A stretch of DNA of 64,000 nt from DASPHG01 sp963849605 (GTDB taxonomy: Bacteria > Actinomycetota > Thermoleophilia > Solirubrobacterales > Thermoleophilaceae): contig CAWKHX010000015.1 of the NCBI GenBank assembly GCA_963849605.1, positions 1,054,001 through 1,118,000 of the forward strand. The letters are read 5' to 3'. Position numbers and translations under genes: made by a program. Position 1 is the first letter of the stretch. Each line of letters starts with the position of its first letter. The notes below the pieces were generated by a model, which did no database searches, was not told the origin of the DNA, and was given only the letters and a program-made list of their open reading frames with translations. Positions 24,458 through 33,688 of the stretch are shown in pieces.

Positions 24458-25198
24458 ATGGCTTCGCTTGACGGCAAGGTCGCAGCGATCACCGGCGCTT
24501 CGTCCGGGATCGGCGAAGCCACGGCGATTGCGTTGGCGGATGCGGGGGCGAAGGTCTCACTCGGCGCCCGCCGCAAGGACCGCCTCGACGCGCTCGCCGA
24601 GAAGATCGGCGACAAGGCGCTCCCGATCGAGACCGACATCGGCGAAGAGGAGCAGGCTCGCGCGTTCGTGCAGACCACGAAGGACGAGCTGGGCGGGCTC
24701 GACATCCTCGTCAACAACGCCGGCGTGATGCTGCTCGGGCCGTTGCTCGCCCAGGAGGGCGACGACTGGCGCACGATGGTCAACGTCAACATCCTCGGCC
24801 TCGTCTACTGCTCGCATGCCGGGCTCGCGCTGATGGCCGAGCAGAAGAGCGGCCACATCGTCAACGTGTCGTCCGTCGCGGGCCGGATCGCGAGTGCGGG
24901 TGCGGCGGTCTACAACTTCACGAAGTGGGGCGTGACGGGCTTCAGCGAGGCGCTCCGGCAGGAGGCGGCGCACGTGAACGTGCGCGTCACGTGCATCGAG
25001 CCGGGCTTCGTCGACACCGAGCTCCAGGGGCACAACACGAACCCGATGGTTGTCGAGGCCACTCAGAAGGTGCGCGAGCAGGTCGGCAAGGTGCTCGAAG
25101 CGGACGACATCGCGCAGGCAATTCTCTACGCCGTGTCCCAGCCCGAGCACGTGTCGATCAACGAGGTGCTCGTGCGCCCGACGGGCCAGACGCGCTGA
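24458..25198 (+). CDS. Short-chain dehydrogenase/reductase
   Basis: A 246-residue classical SDR: TGASSGIGEA at about 12-21, NNAGVM, the Ser in IVNVSSVAG and YNFTKWG (Tyr-x3-Lys). The PGFVDTELQGHN loop and the final QPEHVSINEVLVRPTGQTR match the YdfG/serine-dehydrogenase-like or clavulanate-type SDRs often annotated simply as SDR oxidoreductase. The substrate is unknown. It lies close behind the ion-channel gene and 6 bases before the LLM gene, so the three may be one transcript. Confidence 0.9.
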   Translation: MASLDGKVAAITGASSGIGEATAIALADAGAKVSLGARRKDRLDALAEKIGDKALPIETDIGEEEQARAFVQTTKDELGGLDILVNNAGVMLLGPLLAQEGDDWRTMVNVNILGLVYCSHAGLALMAEQKSGHIVNVSSVAGRIASAGAAVYNFTKWGVTGFSEALRQEAAHVNVRVTCIEPGFVDTELQGHNTNPMVVEATQKVREQVGKVLEADDIAQAILYAVSQPEHVSINEVLVRPTGQTR

Positions 25199-25204
25199 CC
25201 CGGC

Positions 25205-26056
25205 GTGGAGCTGGCAGCCCATCTCCCCCTGATGGAGTTCGGGGAGGAGGGGCAGTCGCTCGCCCGCCTGCAGGGTGCGGCCGACGCGGCACGTGAGAAC
25301 GGCTTCGCGGCCGTCTCGGCCAACGACCACTTCCTGTTCGCGACGCCCTGGCTCGAGTGCTTCGCCGCGCTGGCCGCCGTGGCCGACCGCACCGGCGAGA
25401 TGGCGGTCGCCACCACCATCGCCCTGCCCGTCGTGCGCGGCCCGGTCGCGACGGCGAAGGCCCTCGCCGCGCTCGATGTCCTGACGGACGGGCGTGTTGT
25501 GGCCGGTCTCGGGCCGGGATCGTCGAAGGCCGACTACGACGCCGTCGGCATCCCCTTCGAGGAGCGCTGGAAGCGCTTCGACGTGGCGGTCACCCAGCTC
25601 CGTGAGCTGCTCGGGCCCGAGTCGCCGCTCGCGCCGCTCCCGCGGCAGCCGGGCGGCATCCCGCTGTGGATCGGGAGCTGGGGCTCGGAGGCCGGCCTGC
25701 GCCGCGTCGCCCGGCTGGCGGACGGATGGCTCGCGTCCGCGTACAACACGACGCCCGACCGGTTCGCGGCAGTGCGAGCGAAGCTGCCCGAGGGCTTTCC
25801 GAGCGCCCTCGCCACGATGTGGACCTGGATCACGGAGAGCCGCGCCGAGGCGGACCGCATGTTGACCGGGTTGGCCACACGGCTGCGGCGCGAGCCGGAG
25901 GAACTCCGGGAGCAGGTGTCGGTGGGCTCCGCCGAGCACTGCGCGGAGCTGCTGTCGCGCTATCGCGATGCCGGCTGCGAGCGCGTCTACTTCTGGCCGC
26001 TCGGCGACGAGCCGCGCCAGATCGAGCTCATCGCTGAGGCAGGCCGGCGGCTCTGA
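25205..26056 (+). CDS. LLM-class flavin-dependent oxidoreductase
   Basis: 283 residues from GTG 25205. It has the luciferase-like TIM-barrel pattern: ANDHFLFATPWLECFAALAAVADRT near the start, then VATTIALPVVRGPVATAKALAALDVLTDGRVVAGLGPGSSKADYDAVGIPFEERWKRFD and IPLWIGSWGSEAGLRRVARLADGW. Such proteins use FMN or coenzyme F420. The residues seen do not let me choose between the two. Its 3' end overlaps the convergent SnoaL-like gene by 29 bases. Confidence 0.9.
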   Translation: MELAAHLPLMEFGEEGQSLARLQGAADAARENGFAAVSANDHFLFATPWLECFAALAAVADRTGEMAVATTIALPVVRGPVATAKALAALDVLTDGRVVAGLGPGSSKADYDAVGIPFEERWKRFDVAVTQLRELLGPESPLAPLPRQPGGIPLWIGSWGSEAGLRRVARLADGWLASAYNTTPDRFAAVRAKLPEGFPSALATMWTWITESRAEADRMLTGLATRLRREPEELREQVSVGSAEHCAELLSRYRDAGCERVYFWPLGDEPRQIELIAEAGRRL

Positions 26057-26429
26057 GCGCCTCGTCGCGGTCGATGTAGGTCTGGTTCTCGACACACTTC
26101 CCGTCCCTGAAGCAGAGGACGTGTGCGACCTGGAGGTGCAGCTCGACGCCGCTCGCGCGCCCGCGCCCGTGCGTGTTGAGGAACACGACGACCCGGTCGC
26201 CGGCGTCGAACGACTGCTCGACCTCCTGGCGGAAGTCGTCCCACTCGCCGTCGAGCGAGGAGAGATACTCGCGGACGCCCTCGTGGCCGCGCACCACGTC
26301 GCCGCCGAGCGCGGTCAGGTGTGGGCGCCACTCGACGTCCGGGTCGAGCTCCGCGACCAGCGCGTCGAGGTCACCGCGCAGGCGGGCCGCGTAGATCCGC
26401 TCGGCCGCCTCTACGTTTGGACTGGCCAT
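26028..26429 (-). CDS. SnoaL/NTF2-like domain protein
   Basis: 133 residues from ATG 26429 (ASPNVEAAERIYAARLRGDLDALVAELDPDVEWRPHL), a cone-shaped NTF2-like fold. VVRGHEGVREYLSSLDGEWDDF and VVVFLNTHGRGRASGVELHLQVAHVLCFRDGKCVENQTYIDRDEAL are typical of the SnoaL-like family. The function is unknown: no catalytic residues can be assigned. The start overlaps the end of the MBL-rhodanese gene by 19 bases, so it is the last gene of the leftward sulfur operon. Confidence 0.82.
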   Translation of the reverse strand: MASPNVEAAERIYAARLRGDLDALVAELDPDVEWRPHLTALGGDVVRGHEGVREYLSSLDGEWDDFRQEVEQSFDAGDRVVVFLNTHGRGRASGVELHLQVAHVLCFRDGKCVENQTYIDRDEALRAAGLPQR

Positions 26430-27781
26430 CCGCGGCGCTTCCACGTGCCGACACCGCCGTCCACGACGTGCACTGGCTGCTCGACGCCGTGCATCTCGAG
26501 GAGCCCGGTGGCGACCGCGGAGCGCTGGCCCGACCCGCAGATTGCTGCGACCGGCCGGCCGGCGTCGATTCCGTCCGGAACGCCCTCGATGTCGTGGTAG
26601 GGCAGGTGAACGGACCCCGGGATGTGGCCGCTTTCCCACTCGGCCCGCTCGCGCACGTCGAGGATCTGGAGCCCGTTGCGCTGATCGTGCAGCTCGTCGA
26701 CGGTCATCCGCGGGATGCGCTTGACATGCAGGCGCTCCTCGCGCCAGCTCGTGAAGCCGCCCGCGAGGAAGCCGCCGAGGTTCGTGATGCCGACTGCCTC
26801 AGCCAGCTCCGCCGCATGCCGGCTGTCGTCGTCGTCGCGACCCACGAGCACGACCGACTGCGCGTGGTCGGCGATCCACGCGAGCTTCGAGCCGAACCCG
26901 GCGCGCAGCGCGGTGATGCAGACGGAGTGGGGGACGTGCGCGTCGTCGTACTGAAGCTCCGTGCGGACGTCCACGATGAGCGCGCCGTCCTGTTGCGCCT
27001 GGTCGACCTGGCGCGGGGTCAGCGGGTGGATGTCGACCCCGTCGACCTCGAGCGGCCCGCGGTTGCGCGCCACGATGCTCTGGAAGTTCGGCGGCTGCGG
27101 CGGCAGCCCCGAGATCGCCTTATCGACGAACTCGTCCTCGTCGTCGATCTGGAGCATGGGCGAGTGCGCGCGCTCGAAGCCGATCGTCGAGGACACCTTC
27201 AGGTCCATCCCCGGCCCGCCACACAGCGAGCCGCCGAGATGCCCCGGCCACACCTCGCAGGTGTCCGGCAGCTGCAGCAGCTTGCCGTGGAGCGAGCGGA
27301 AGATGTCGTGCGCGCCCTCGCTCTTGTCCACCGCGAGGTCGGGGCGGGCGATGTCGCCGACGAAGAGGGTGTCCCCGGTCAGCACCGCCCACGGCTCGTC
27401 GCCGCGCTCCGTGTCTGTCAGGGCGAACGCCGTGTGCTCGGGCCGATGGCCGGGCGCGTGGATCGCGCGCACGCGGACGCGCCCGAGCTCGAGCTCCCAG
27501 CCGTCCTCGAACGGGACGTGGTCGTAGTCGGGCGATGCGTCGCGATGCACGTGGATCGTCGCCCCGGTCGCCGCCGCGAGACGTCCGTGCCCCGAGACGT
27601 GATCAGCGTGGTTGTGCGTCTCGAGGATGTGCTCGATGTGCACGCCGAGGTAGCGCGCGAGATGCAGGTACTCGTCGATCTCGAGCTTCGGGTCGACCAC
27701 CGCAGCGACGCCTGCGTGCTCGTCGCCGATGAGATACGACGCGCAGCCGAGGTCGTCATGGGTGATCTGCCTGAAGATCAT
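26411..27781 (-). CDS. MBL-fold hydrolase/persulfide dioxygenase-like protein with two rhodanese domains
   Basis: A 456-residue protein. The metallo-beta-lactamase domain has THNHADH (His56, His58, Asp60, His61), IHAPGHRPEHTAF, LTGDTLFVGDIARPDLA and VWPGHLGGSLC, the pattern of ETHE1/CstB/Blh persulfide dioxygenases. Two rhodanese domains follow. In the first (about 270-350) the active-site loop is VLVGRDDDDSRHA, without Cys. The second (about 365-456) has ICGSGQRSA with the catalytic Cys. It probably oxidises or transfers persulfide sulfur. It starts by ATGA overlap with the DUF4396 gene, downstream of a CsoR/CstR-type operator. Confidence 0.9.
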   Translation of the reverse strand: MIFRQITHDDLGCASYLIGDEHAGVAAVVDPKLEIDEYLHLARYLGVHIEHILETHNHADHVSGHGRLAAATGATIHVHRDASPDYDHVPFEDGWELELGRVRVRAIHAPGHRPEHTAFALTDTERGDEPWAVLTGDTLFVGDIARPDLAVDKSEGAHDIFRSLHGKLLQLPDTCEVWPGHLGGSLCGGPGMDLKVSSTIGFERAHSPMLQIDDEDEFVDKAISGLPPQPPNFQSIVARNRGPLEVDGVDIHPLTPRQVDQAQQDGALIVDVRTELQYDDAHVPHSVCITALRAGFGSKLAWIADHAQSVVLVGRDDDDSRHAAELAEAVGITNLGGFLAGGFTSWREERLHVKRIPRMTVDELHDQRNGLQILDVRERAEWESGHIPGSVHLPYHDIEGVPDGIDAGRPVAAICGSGQRSAVATGLLEMHGVEQPVHVVDGGVGTWKRRGWPVQT

Positions 27782-28998
27782 GCGTCGATGCGGCCGAGTC
27801 CTGGTACGAACCTTCCCACACGCGCGGCGTATTGCCTATAGGAGTCGCCGTGGGCGCGCAGGAGGTAAGGCTCCTCGACGAGCCTGACCTGGATCTCGAG
27901 CGCGACGAAGAGCATGGCGAGCCCGACGAACGCCACGGCGTTCGGCACGAGCAGCGCGAGCCCCACCGTCGCGGGCAGAAACGCGGCGTAGATCGGGTTC
28001 CGGACGACGGCGAACGGGCCGCTCGTGACTAGCGCGGTGCGCTCCTGCTCGTCCACCCCGACGCGCCACGACTCGCCCATCGCGATCTGCGCGTACACGG
28101 TGGCGATCAGCCCAGCCAGGAAAAGGGCGACGCCGGTCGCGCGCACTCCGGCGGAGTCGAGCGCATCGAGCGGGTCGATCGTGTCCATGACGTCCAGGAT
28201 GGGAGCGGCCACGCCGATCGCGATCGCGGCGATGAAAAGCACTCCCGCGAACCACTCGAGCGACCCTGGCCTCCCGCTGATCCCCTTGAAGCCCGATTCG
28301 CCCGTGCGGCGGAGCTGGAGCCAGATGCGGAACCCGAACGCGAGCGCCAGGTAGAGCGTGTAGAACGCGAGCGCGAGCCAGCCACCGATCCGGTCGAAGT
28401 CGTCCGCGTCGAGCAGCTCGGCGATCAGCACGGCCGTCCCGAACGTGCCAGCCACCGCGGCGATTGCGCCGACGGTCTGTGGCGACAGGCCGCCATGGAT
28501 GCCCGTCTCGTGCAGCACGGCGTGGCCCTTGCCGCGCTGGATGAGCCTGCGGTTCACCGGAAATGCGGCGATGCCCGCGATCACGAGCGCGACCGACAGG
28601 GTGCCCCAGAAGAGCACGTCGCCGAGCTCGGCCTCGAGCGCTCCCGGGATCAGCACGATGAAGGCGTTGTCGACCACCTCCATGACACCGATGCTGACCG
28701 TGTCTGTGGCCAAGGCGATCGGCACCACCGCCGCGAACGCAAAGCCCGCTCGCAGCAGCGGCCAGCTCGTGAGCGTGTAGCCGAAGACGAACGCCAATAC
28801 CACCGCGAGGCCCACCGTCGCCCAGTCCGACAGGCCGAGCGCCGTGCCGATGATCATGCCGGCGACCTCGCCGATTGCGCACCCCGTGAGACAGTGGAGC
28901 GTCGCGCTCAGCGCGACCAGGTCGAGCGCGCGCCCGCTCGTGGGGAGGGGGCCGTGGTGGTGATGGTCGTGGGCGTGGGCGGCGTGAGTGTGTTCCAT
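27778..28998 (-). CDS. DUF4396-like membrane domain fused to an isoprenylcysteine-methyltransferase-like domain
   Basis: 406 residues. A His-rich start (MEHTHAAHAHDHHHHG) leads into about four helices with the DUF4396 pattern LSATLHCLTGCAIGEVAGMIIG and MEVVDNAFIVLIPGALEA. A second membrane half ends with the ICMT/PEMT-type signature SGPFAVVRNPIYAAFLPATVGL and EEPYLLRAHGDSYRQYAARVGRFVPGLG. The His-rich tract may bind metal. I know of no assigned function for DUF4396. It is the first gene of the leftward operon with the persulfide enzyme. Confidence 0.78.
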   Translation of the reverse strand: MEHTHAAHAHDHHHHGPLPTSGRALDLVALSATLHCLTGCAIGEVAGMIIGTALGLSDWATVGLAVVLAFVFGYTLTSWPLLRAGFAFAAVVPIALATDTVSIGVMEVVDNAFIVLIPGALEAELGDVLFWGTLSVALVIAGIAAFPVNRRLIQRGKGHAVLHETGIHGGLSPQTVGAIAAVAGTFGTAVLIAELLDADDFDRIGGWLALAFYTLYLALAFGFRIWLQLRRTGESGFKGISGRPGSLEWFAGVLFIAAIAIGVAAPILDVMDTIDPLDALDSAGVRATGVALFLAGLIATVYAQIAMGESWRVGVDEQERTALVTSGPFAVVRNPIYAAFLPATVGLALLVPNAVAFVGLAMLFVALEIQVRLVEEPYLLRAHGDSYRQYAARVGRFVPGLGRIDA

Positions 28999-29010
28999 GT
29001 GCCCGAGTCT

Positions 29011-29027
29011 ATACCCCTAGGGGGTAT
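29011..29027. promoter_or_regulatory. CsoR/CstR-type operator upstream of the sulfur operon
   Basis: ATACCCC-TAG-GGGGTAT is a perfect 7-bp inverted repeat with a 3-bp centre, 12 bases upstream of the ATG at 28998. The TACCC...GGGTA form is the known operator type of CsoR-family repressors (copper-sensing CsoR, persulfide-sensing CstR). The persulfide dioxygenase-like product of the second gene favours a CstR-like sensor. The His-rich first gene leaves copper possible. No CsoR-family gene lies in the window. Confidence 0.72.
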
Positions 29028-29138
29028 TCAGTATGTAGGGTCTTCTCCCCCGCGGGGCGTCTTGTCATGCCGCCATATGGCCTCGCGCGTATCTCTTACG
29101 GAATGTCCAGCCACGCATTGAGTACGACTGACCCATCG

Positions 29139-29501
29139 ATGGGACTCCGCATTTTGCGGAACCTCGACCTGATCGTGCTCGCAGTCGCCCTGCCCGTGTT
29201 CATCGCGGCCGAGCTGCCGCTGCTCGGCTGGGCGGCGGCCACGGCGGCGTGGGTCGCCAGCCGTGTGGTGCAGACGCTCGCCGAGCGGCGCGCCGCCGCG
29301 TCCGGCGACCGTCGCGCAGCGATGGGGGCGCGCGCAGCGACGCTCATGGGACGCCTGTACCTGGTGGGCCTCACCGTGCTCGCCGCCGGCATCGTCGAGC
29401 GGGAGGCGGGCCTGGCCGCCGGGATCCTCTCGGTGCTCGTGTTCACGGTCTATTTCACGACCCTCTTCATCGTCAAGCCCCTCGAGGAGGCGCAGCGATG
29501 A
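29139..29501 (+). CDS. AtpI-like small membrane protein
   Basis: 120 residues from ATG 29139 (GLRILRNLDLIVLAVALPVFIAAELPLLGWAAATAAW). ATG 29103 in the same frame is an alternative. Four hydrophobic segments are visible, with a basic loop (AERRAAASGDRRAAMGARAA) between the second and third. Its position as first gene of the atp operon, and the ATGA overlap with atpB, suggest the AtpI/UncI role (aid in c-ring assembly). The sequence itself is not diagnostic. The region 29028-29138 must hold the operon promoter; I saw no clear -35/-10 pair. Confidence 0.65.
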   Translation: MGLRILRNLDLIVLAVALPVFIAAELPLLGWAAATAAWVASRVVQTLAERRAAASGDRRAAMGARAATLMGRLYLVGLTVLAAGIVEREAGLAAGILSVLVFTVYFTTLFIVKPLEEAQR

Positions 29502-30400
29502 AGACCCGCACCAAGGTCCTGATCGGCCTCTTCGGCTTCTTCACGCTCTTCATGATCCTGCTCGTCGTCTTCGGCTCCGACGGGAAGAACGACGCGTTCC
29601 AGCCCCAGGAGGAGTTCAGGCTCACGCCCTGGATCGAGATCGACGTCTTCGGCATCGACATGTCGATCAACCGGGCGGTCTTCTACCTCTTCCTCACCGC
29701 GGCGGCGACCTGTTTCACGATGACGTGGATCGCCAAGCGGATGGTCGACAAGCCGAACAAGACGCAGATGGCGATGGAGCTCGCCTACGACCTGACCAAG
29801 CGGAACATCACGCAGGGGAACATGCCGGACACGAAGCTCGCCACCCGCTGGTTCGCGTTCATCGCGACGCTGTTCTTCTTCATCTGGTTCTCGAACATGC
29901 TCGGCTACATCCCGTTGCCGACCAACACGCACGAGACGATCGACATCTTCGGCGCGGAGATCCCGTCGTTCGCGATCTACGCCGCCACCGCGAACATCTC
30001 GATCCCGCTGGTCCTGACGCTCGTCGTCTGGTTCGCCTACAACATCGAGGGCGTCCGCAAGCACGGCTTCATCGGCTACCTGAAGACGTTCGTGCCCGGC
30101 GGCATCACCGGCTTCGCGGCGATCCCGCTGTTCGTGATCGAGGTGATCTCGCACCTCGTCCGGATCATCTCGCTCTCCGTGCGACTGTTCGCGAACATCC
30201 TCGCCGGCCACCTCCTCATCCTGTTCATGGCCGGGGGCCTGGCGGTCCTGCTCGGACTGTCCGCGCTCGGCGTGCTCACGCTCGCGATGGCAATCCCCTT
30301 CTTCCTCTTCGAGGTCGGCCTTGTGGCCACCTTGCAGGCGTTCATATTCGCCACCCTCACGTCCATCTACATCGGCGGCGCGGTCGCCGAAGGCCACTAA
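29498..30400 (+). CDS. atpB: ATP synthase F0 subunit a
   Basis: 300 residues from ATG 29498. The subunit forms the proton half-channels against the c-ring. The essential Arg is in SLSVRLFANILAGHLLI (Arg about 229), preceded by FAAIPLFVIEVISHLVRII. ATRWFAFIATLFFFIWFSNMLGYIPLPTNTHE is the other family block. Five to six helices are visible. A 10-base gap with GGAGG separates it from atpE. Confidence 0.96.
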   Translation: MKTRTKVLIGLFGFFTLFMILLVVFGSDGKNDAFQPQEEFRLTPWIEIDVFGIDMSINRAVFYLFLTAAATCFTMTWIAKRMVDKPNKTQMAMELAYDLTKRNITQGNMPDTKLATRWFAFIATLFFFIWFSNMLGYIPLPTNTHETIDIFGAEIPSFAIYAATANISIPLVLTLVVWFAYNIEGVRKHGFIGYLKTFVPGGITGFAAIPLFVIEVISHLVRIISLSVRLFANILAGHLLILFMAGGLAVLLGLSALGVLTLAMAIPFFLFEVGLVATLQAFIFATLTSIYIGGAVAEGH

Positions 30401-30410
30401 GGAGGCACCC

Positions 30411-30695
30411 GTGGAACTCGGCGTTCTGCTTCAACTAGCTCAGGAAACGAGCGGTCTCACCGACACCGGTGTGACCGATGCCGGCAAGGCGATCGCTCTC
30501 GGCGTCGGCGCCGGGCTCGGTTCGATCGGCGCCGGCATCGGCATCGGCATCATCTTCGGCAAGGAGATCGAGTCGGTCGCGCGCCAGCCGGAGATGCGTG
30601 ACGAGCTGCAGTCGATTCGCTGGCTCGGCTTCGCGCTGTGCGAGGCGGTCGCCTTCTACACGTTCATCTTCGGCCTCATTGCCTTCTTCCTCTAG
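30411..30695 (+). CDS. atpE: ATP synthase F0 subunit c
   Basis: 94 residues from GTG 30411 behind AAGGAGG. Two helices form the hairpin: IALGVGAGLGSIGAGIGIGIIFG with the GxGxGxG packing motif, the polar loop ARQPEM, then the second helix LGFALCEAVAFYTFIFGLIAFFL carrying the proton-binding Glu (about residue 78). The acid is Glu in an ALCEAVAFY context, so I infer a proton-coupled rather than sodium-coupled ring; the Na+ ligand set is not apparent. The N-terminal 20 residues are longer than usual. Confidence 0.96.
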   Translation: MELGVLLQLAQETSGLTDTGVTDAGKAIALGVGAGLGSIGAGIGIGIIFGKEIESVARQPEMRDELQSIRWLGFALCEAVAFYTFIFGLIAFFL

Positions 30696-31268
30696 GTGGA
30701 GGCGCTGAGCAACACCCTGGTGCTCGCCGCCGAGGAAGAGGGCGGCGGCAGCTTCCTGGTCTCGCCGGGGCTCGGGCTGATGATCTGGACGCTGATCGCG
30801 TTCCTGATCAGCTTCTACATCCTCAAGCGCGCGGCCTATCCGCGGATCCAGGAGGCGCTCGAGAAGCGCGCGAACATGGTCGCGGAGTCGATCGACGCCG
30901 CGAAGCGCACGCGCGAGGAGGCCGACCAGCTGCTCCAGGAGTACCGCGAGCGGCTGCGTGAGGCGCGCGAGCAGGCGGACGACATCGTCCATCGCGCCCG
31001 CCAGTCCTCGGAGCGGTTCGCCGAGGAGTCGAAGACCGAGGCCAAGCATCAGCGCGAGGAGATGATGGAGCAGACGCGCCGCGACATCGAGCAGGAGACG
31101 CGCCGCGCGCTCGGCGAGATCCGCCGCGAGGTGGCCGACCTGACGATCGCCGCCACCGAGAAGGTGATGCGCAAGTCGCTCGACGGGGAGGACCAGAAGC
31201 GGCTCGTCGAGGAGGCGCTGCAGGAGGTCGACTTCTCGGCCCTGTCCGGGGAGAACGGCAAGGGCTAA
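30696..31268 (+). CDS. atpF: ATP synthase F0 subunit b
   Basis: 190 residues; GTG 30696 follows the atpE stop without a gap. One N-terminal helix (GLGLMIWTLIAFLISFYILKRAAYPRIQEALEKR) is followed by a long charged amphipathic helix that forms the peripheral stalk (EEADQLLQEYRERLREAREQADDIVHRA... IRREVADLTIAATEKVMRKSL). After its TAA (31266-31268) the operon is interrupted by a 159-bp palindromic segment before atpH. Confidence 0.95.
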   Translation: MEALSNTLVLAAEEEGGGSFLVSPGLGLMIWTLIAFLISFYILKRAAYPRIQEALEKRANMVAESIDAAKRTREEADQLLQEYRERLREAREQADDIVHRARQSSERFAEESKTEAKHQREEMMEQTRRDIEQETRRALGEIRREVADLTIAATEKVMRKSLDGEDQKRLVEEALQEVDFSALSGENGKG

Positions 31269-31270
31269 TG

Positions 31271-31429
31271 GTGGTCTCCTCCGTAAATACGTCCGCGTTC
31301 GGCGGCTGCGAACCTTCGCCTGAGCGCACCCGCGATGCTCGCCAATGCGCTGCATTGACTGCGCTCGCGTGCACACTCAGCCTCGGTTCTCGCTCGCCGA
31401 GCCGCGGCCCTATTTCCCTCGGAGACCAC
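31271..31429. repeat. 159-bp long imperfect palindrome between atpF and atpH
   Basis: The segment opens with GTGGTCTCC (31271-31279) and closes with the exact inverse GGAGACCAC (31421-31429). Internal arms also match: CTGAG...CGCGA on the left against its inverse on the right, with about 26 of 38 positions pairing near the centre around CAATGC-GCT-GCATTG. The whole could fold as one long hairpin. It has the look of a MITE-like or REP-like insertion. Its right terminus contains the GGAG used as the atpH ribosome binding site. No target-site duplication is clear. Confidence 0.65.
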
Positions 31430-31431
31430 TG

Positions 31432-31965
31432 ATGGAAGAGCTGGCCCAGGTCTACGCGAACGCACTGTTCGAGGTCGCGTCGGAGAACGACGTGACCGAC
31501 GACGTGCGCGAGCAGCTTGGGCAGTTCGCCGACGAGCTCGACGAGAACCGTGACCTCCAGGTGTTCCTGTTCTCGCCGTACTTCTCGTCGCAGGAGAAGA
31601 AGGACGGGATCCGCAAGATCGTCGATGGCGCCGACGAGCGGTTCCTCAACTTCCTCGAGCTCCTGGCCGAGCGCCACCGCATGCCCGCGGTCTTCCGGAT
31701 CCGGCGCGCCTACGACGCGCTCTGGCGGAAGGAGAACAAGCTCCTGCCCGTGACCGTGACCAGCGCGGTCGAACTGGACGAGGGCCTCGTGGAGGGCCTC
31801 GGCAAGCGGATCGAGGAGCAGACGGGCAAGAAGGTCGAGCTGACGAGCAAGGTCGATTCCGACGTGCTCGGCGGCCTCGTGCTCCAGGTCGGCAACATGG
31901 TGCTCGACGCGAGCATCCGCAACAGACTCGAACAGCTTCGCAAGCAGGTCGCGAAAGCGGCGTAA
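31432..31965 (+). CDS. atpH: ATP synthase F1 subunit delta
   Basis: 177 residues. ATG 31432 is chosen over the upstream in-frame TTG/GTG codons because EELAQVYANALFEVASEND is the standard start of the family and GGAG lies 7 bases before it. The N-terminal helical bundle (DELDENRDLQVFLFSPYFSSQEKKDGI) and the C-terminal LTSKVDSDVLGGLVLQVGNMVLDASIRNRLEQLRKQV are clear. The SD sequence lies in the closing arm of the preceding palindrome, so its accessibility may depend on RNA folding. Confidence 0.95.
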   Translation: MEELAQVYANALFEVASENDVTDDVREQLGQFADELDENRDLQVFLFSPYFSSQEKKDGIRKIVDGADERFLNFLELLAERHRMPAVFRIRRAYDALWRKENKLLPVTVTSAVELDEGLVEGLGKRIEEQTGKKVELTSKVDSDVLGGLVLQVGNMVLDASIRNRLEQLRKQVAKAA

Positions 31966-31977
31966 GGAGACGACTCA

Positions 31978-33615
<1,638 letters not shown>

Positions 33616-33616
33616 A

Positions 33617-33675
33617 CGCTGGTCGCTCGTCGCTGGTCGTTTACCTACCAGCGACCCGCGACCAGCGACCAGCGA
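33617..33675. repeat. Inverted CGCTGGTCG-repeat hairpin between atpA and atpG
   Basis: CGCTGGTCGCTCGTCGCTGG (33617-33636, running on to 33639) faces CCAGCGACCCGCGACCAGCG and further CCAGCGAG units (33648-33675) around a TTTACCTA loop, so a strong stem of repeated 8-9-mers is possible. The same short unit recurs at 41479-41512 and 61492-61523 inside coding regions. Its position mid-operon could attenuate or stabilise the transcript between subunits needed in different amounts. Confidence 0.7.
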
Positions 33676-33688
33676 GCCCTAGCTACCG

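Noticed and set aside
30411..30695. Sodium-dependent ATP synthase
   Set aside because: The c-subunit has the proton-binding Glu but the additional Na+ ligand pattern is not apparent.
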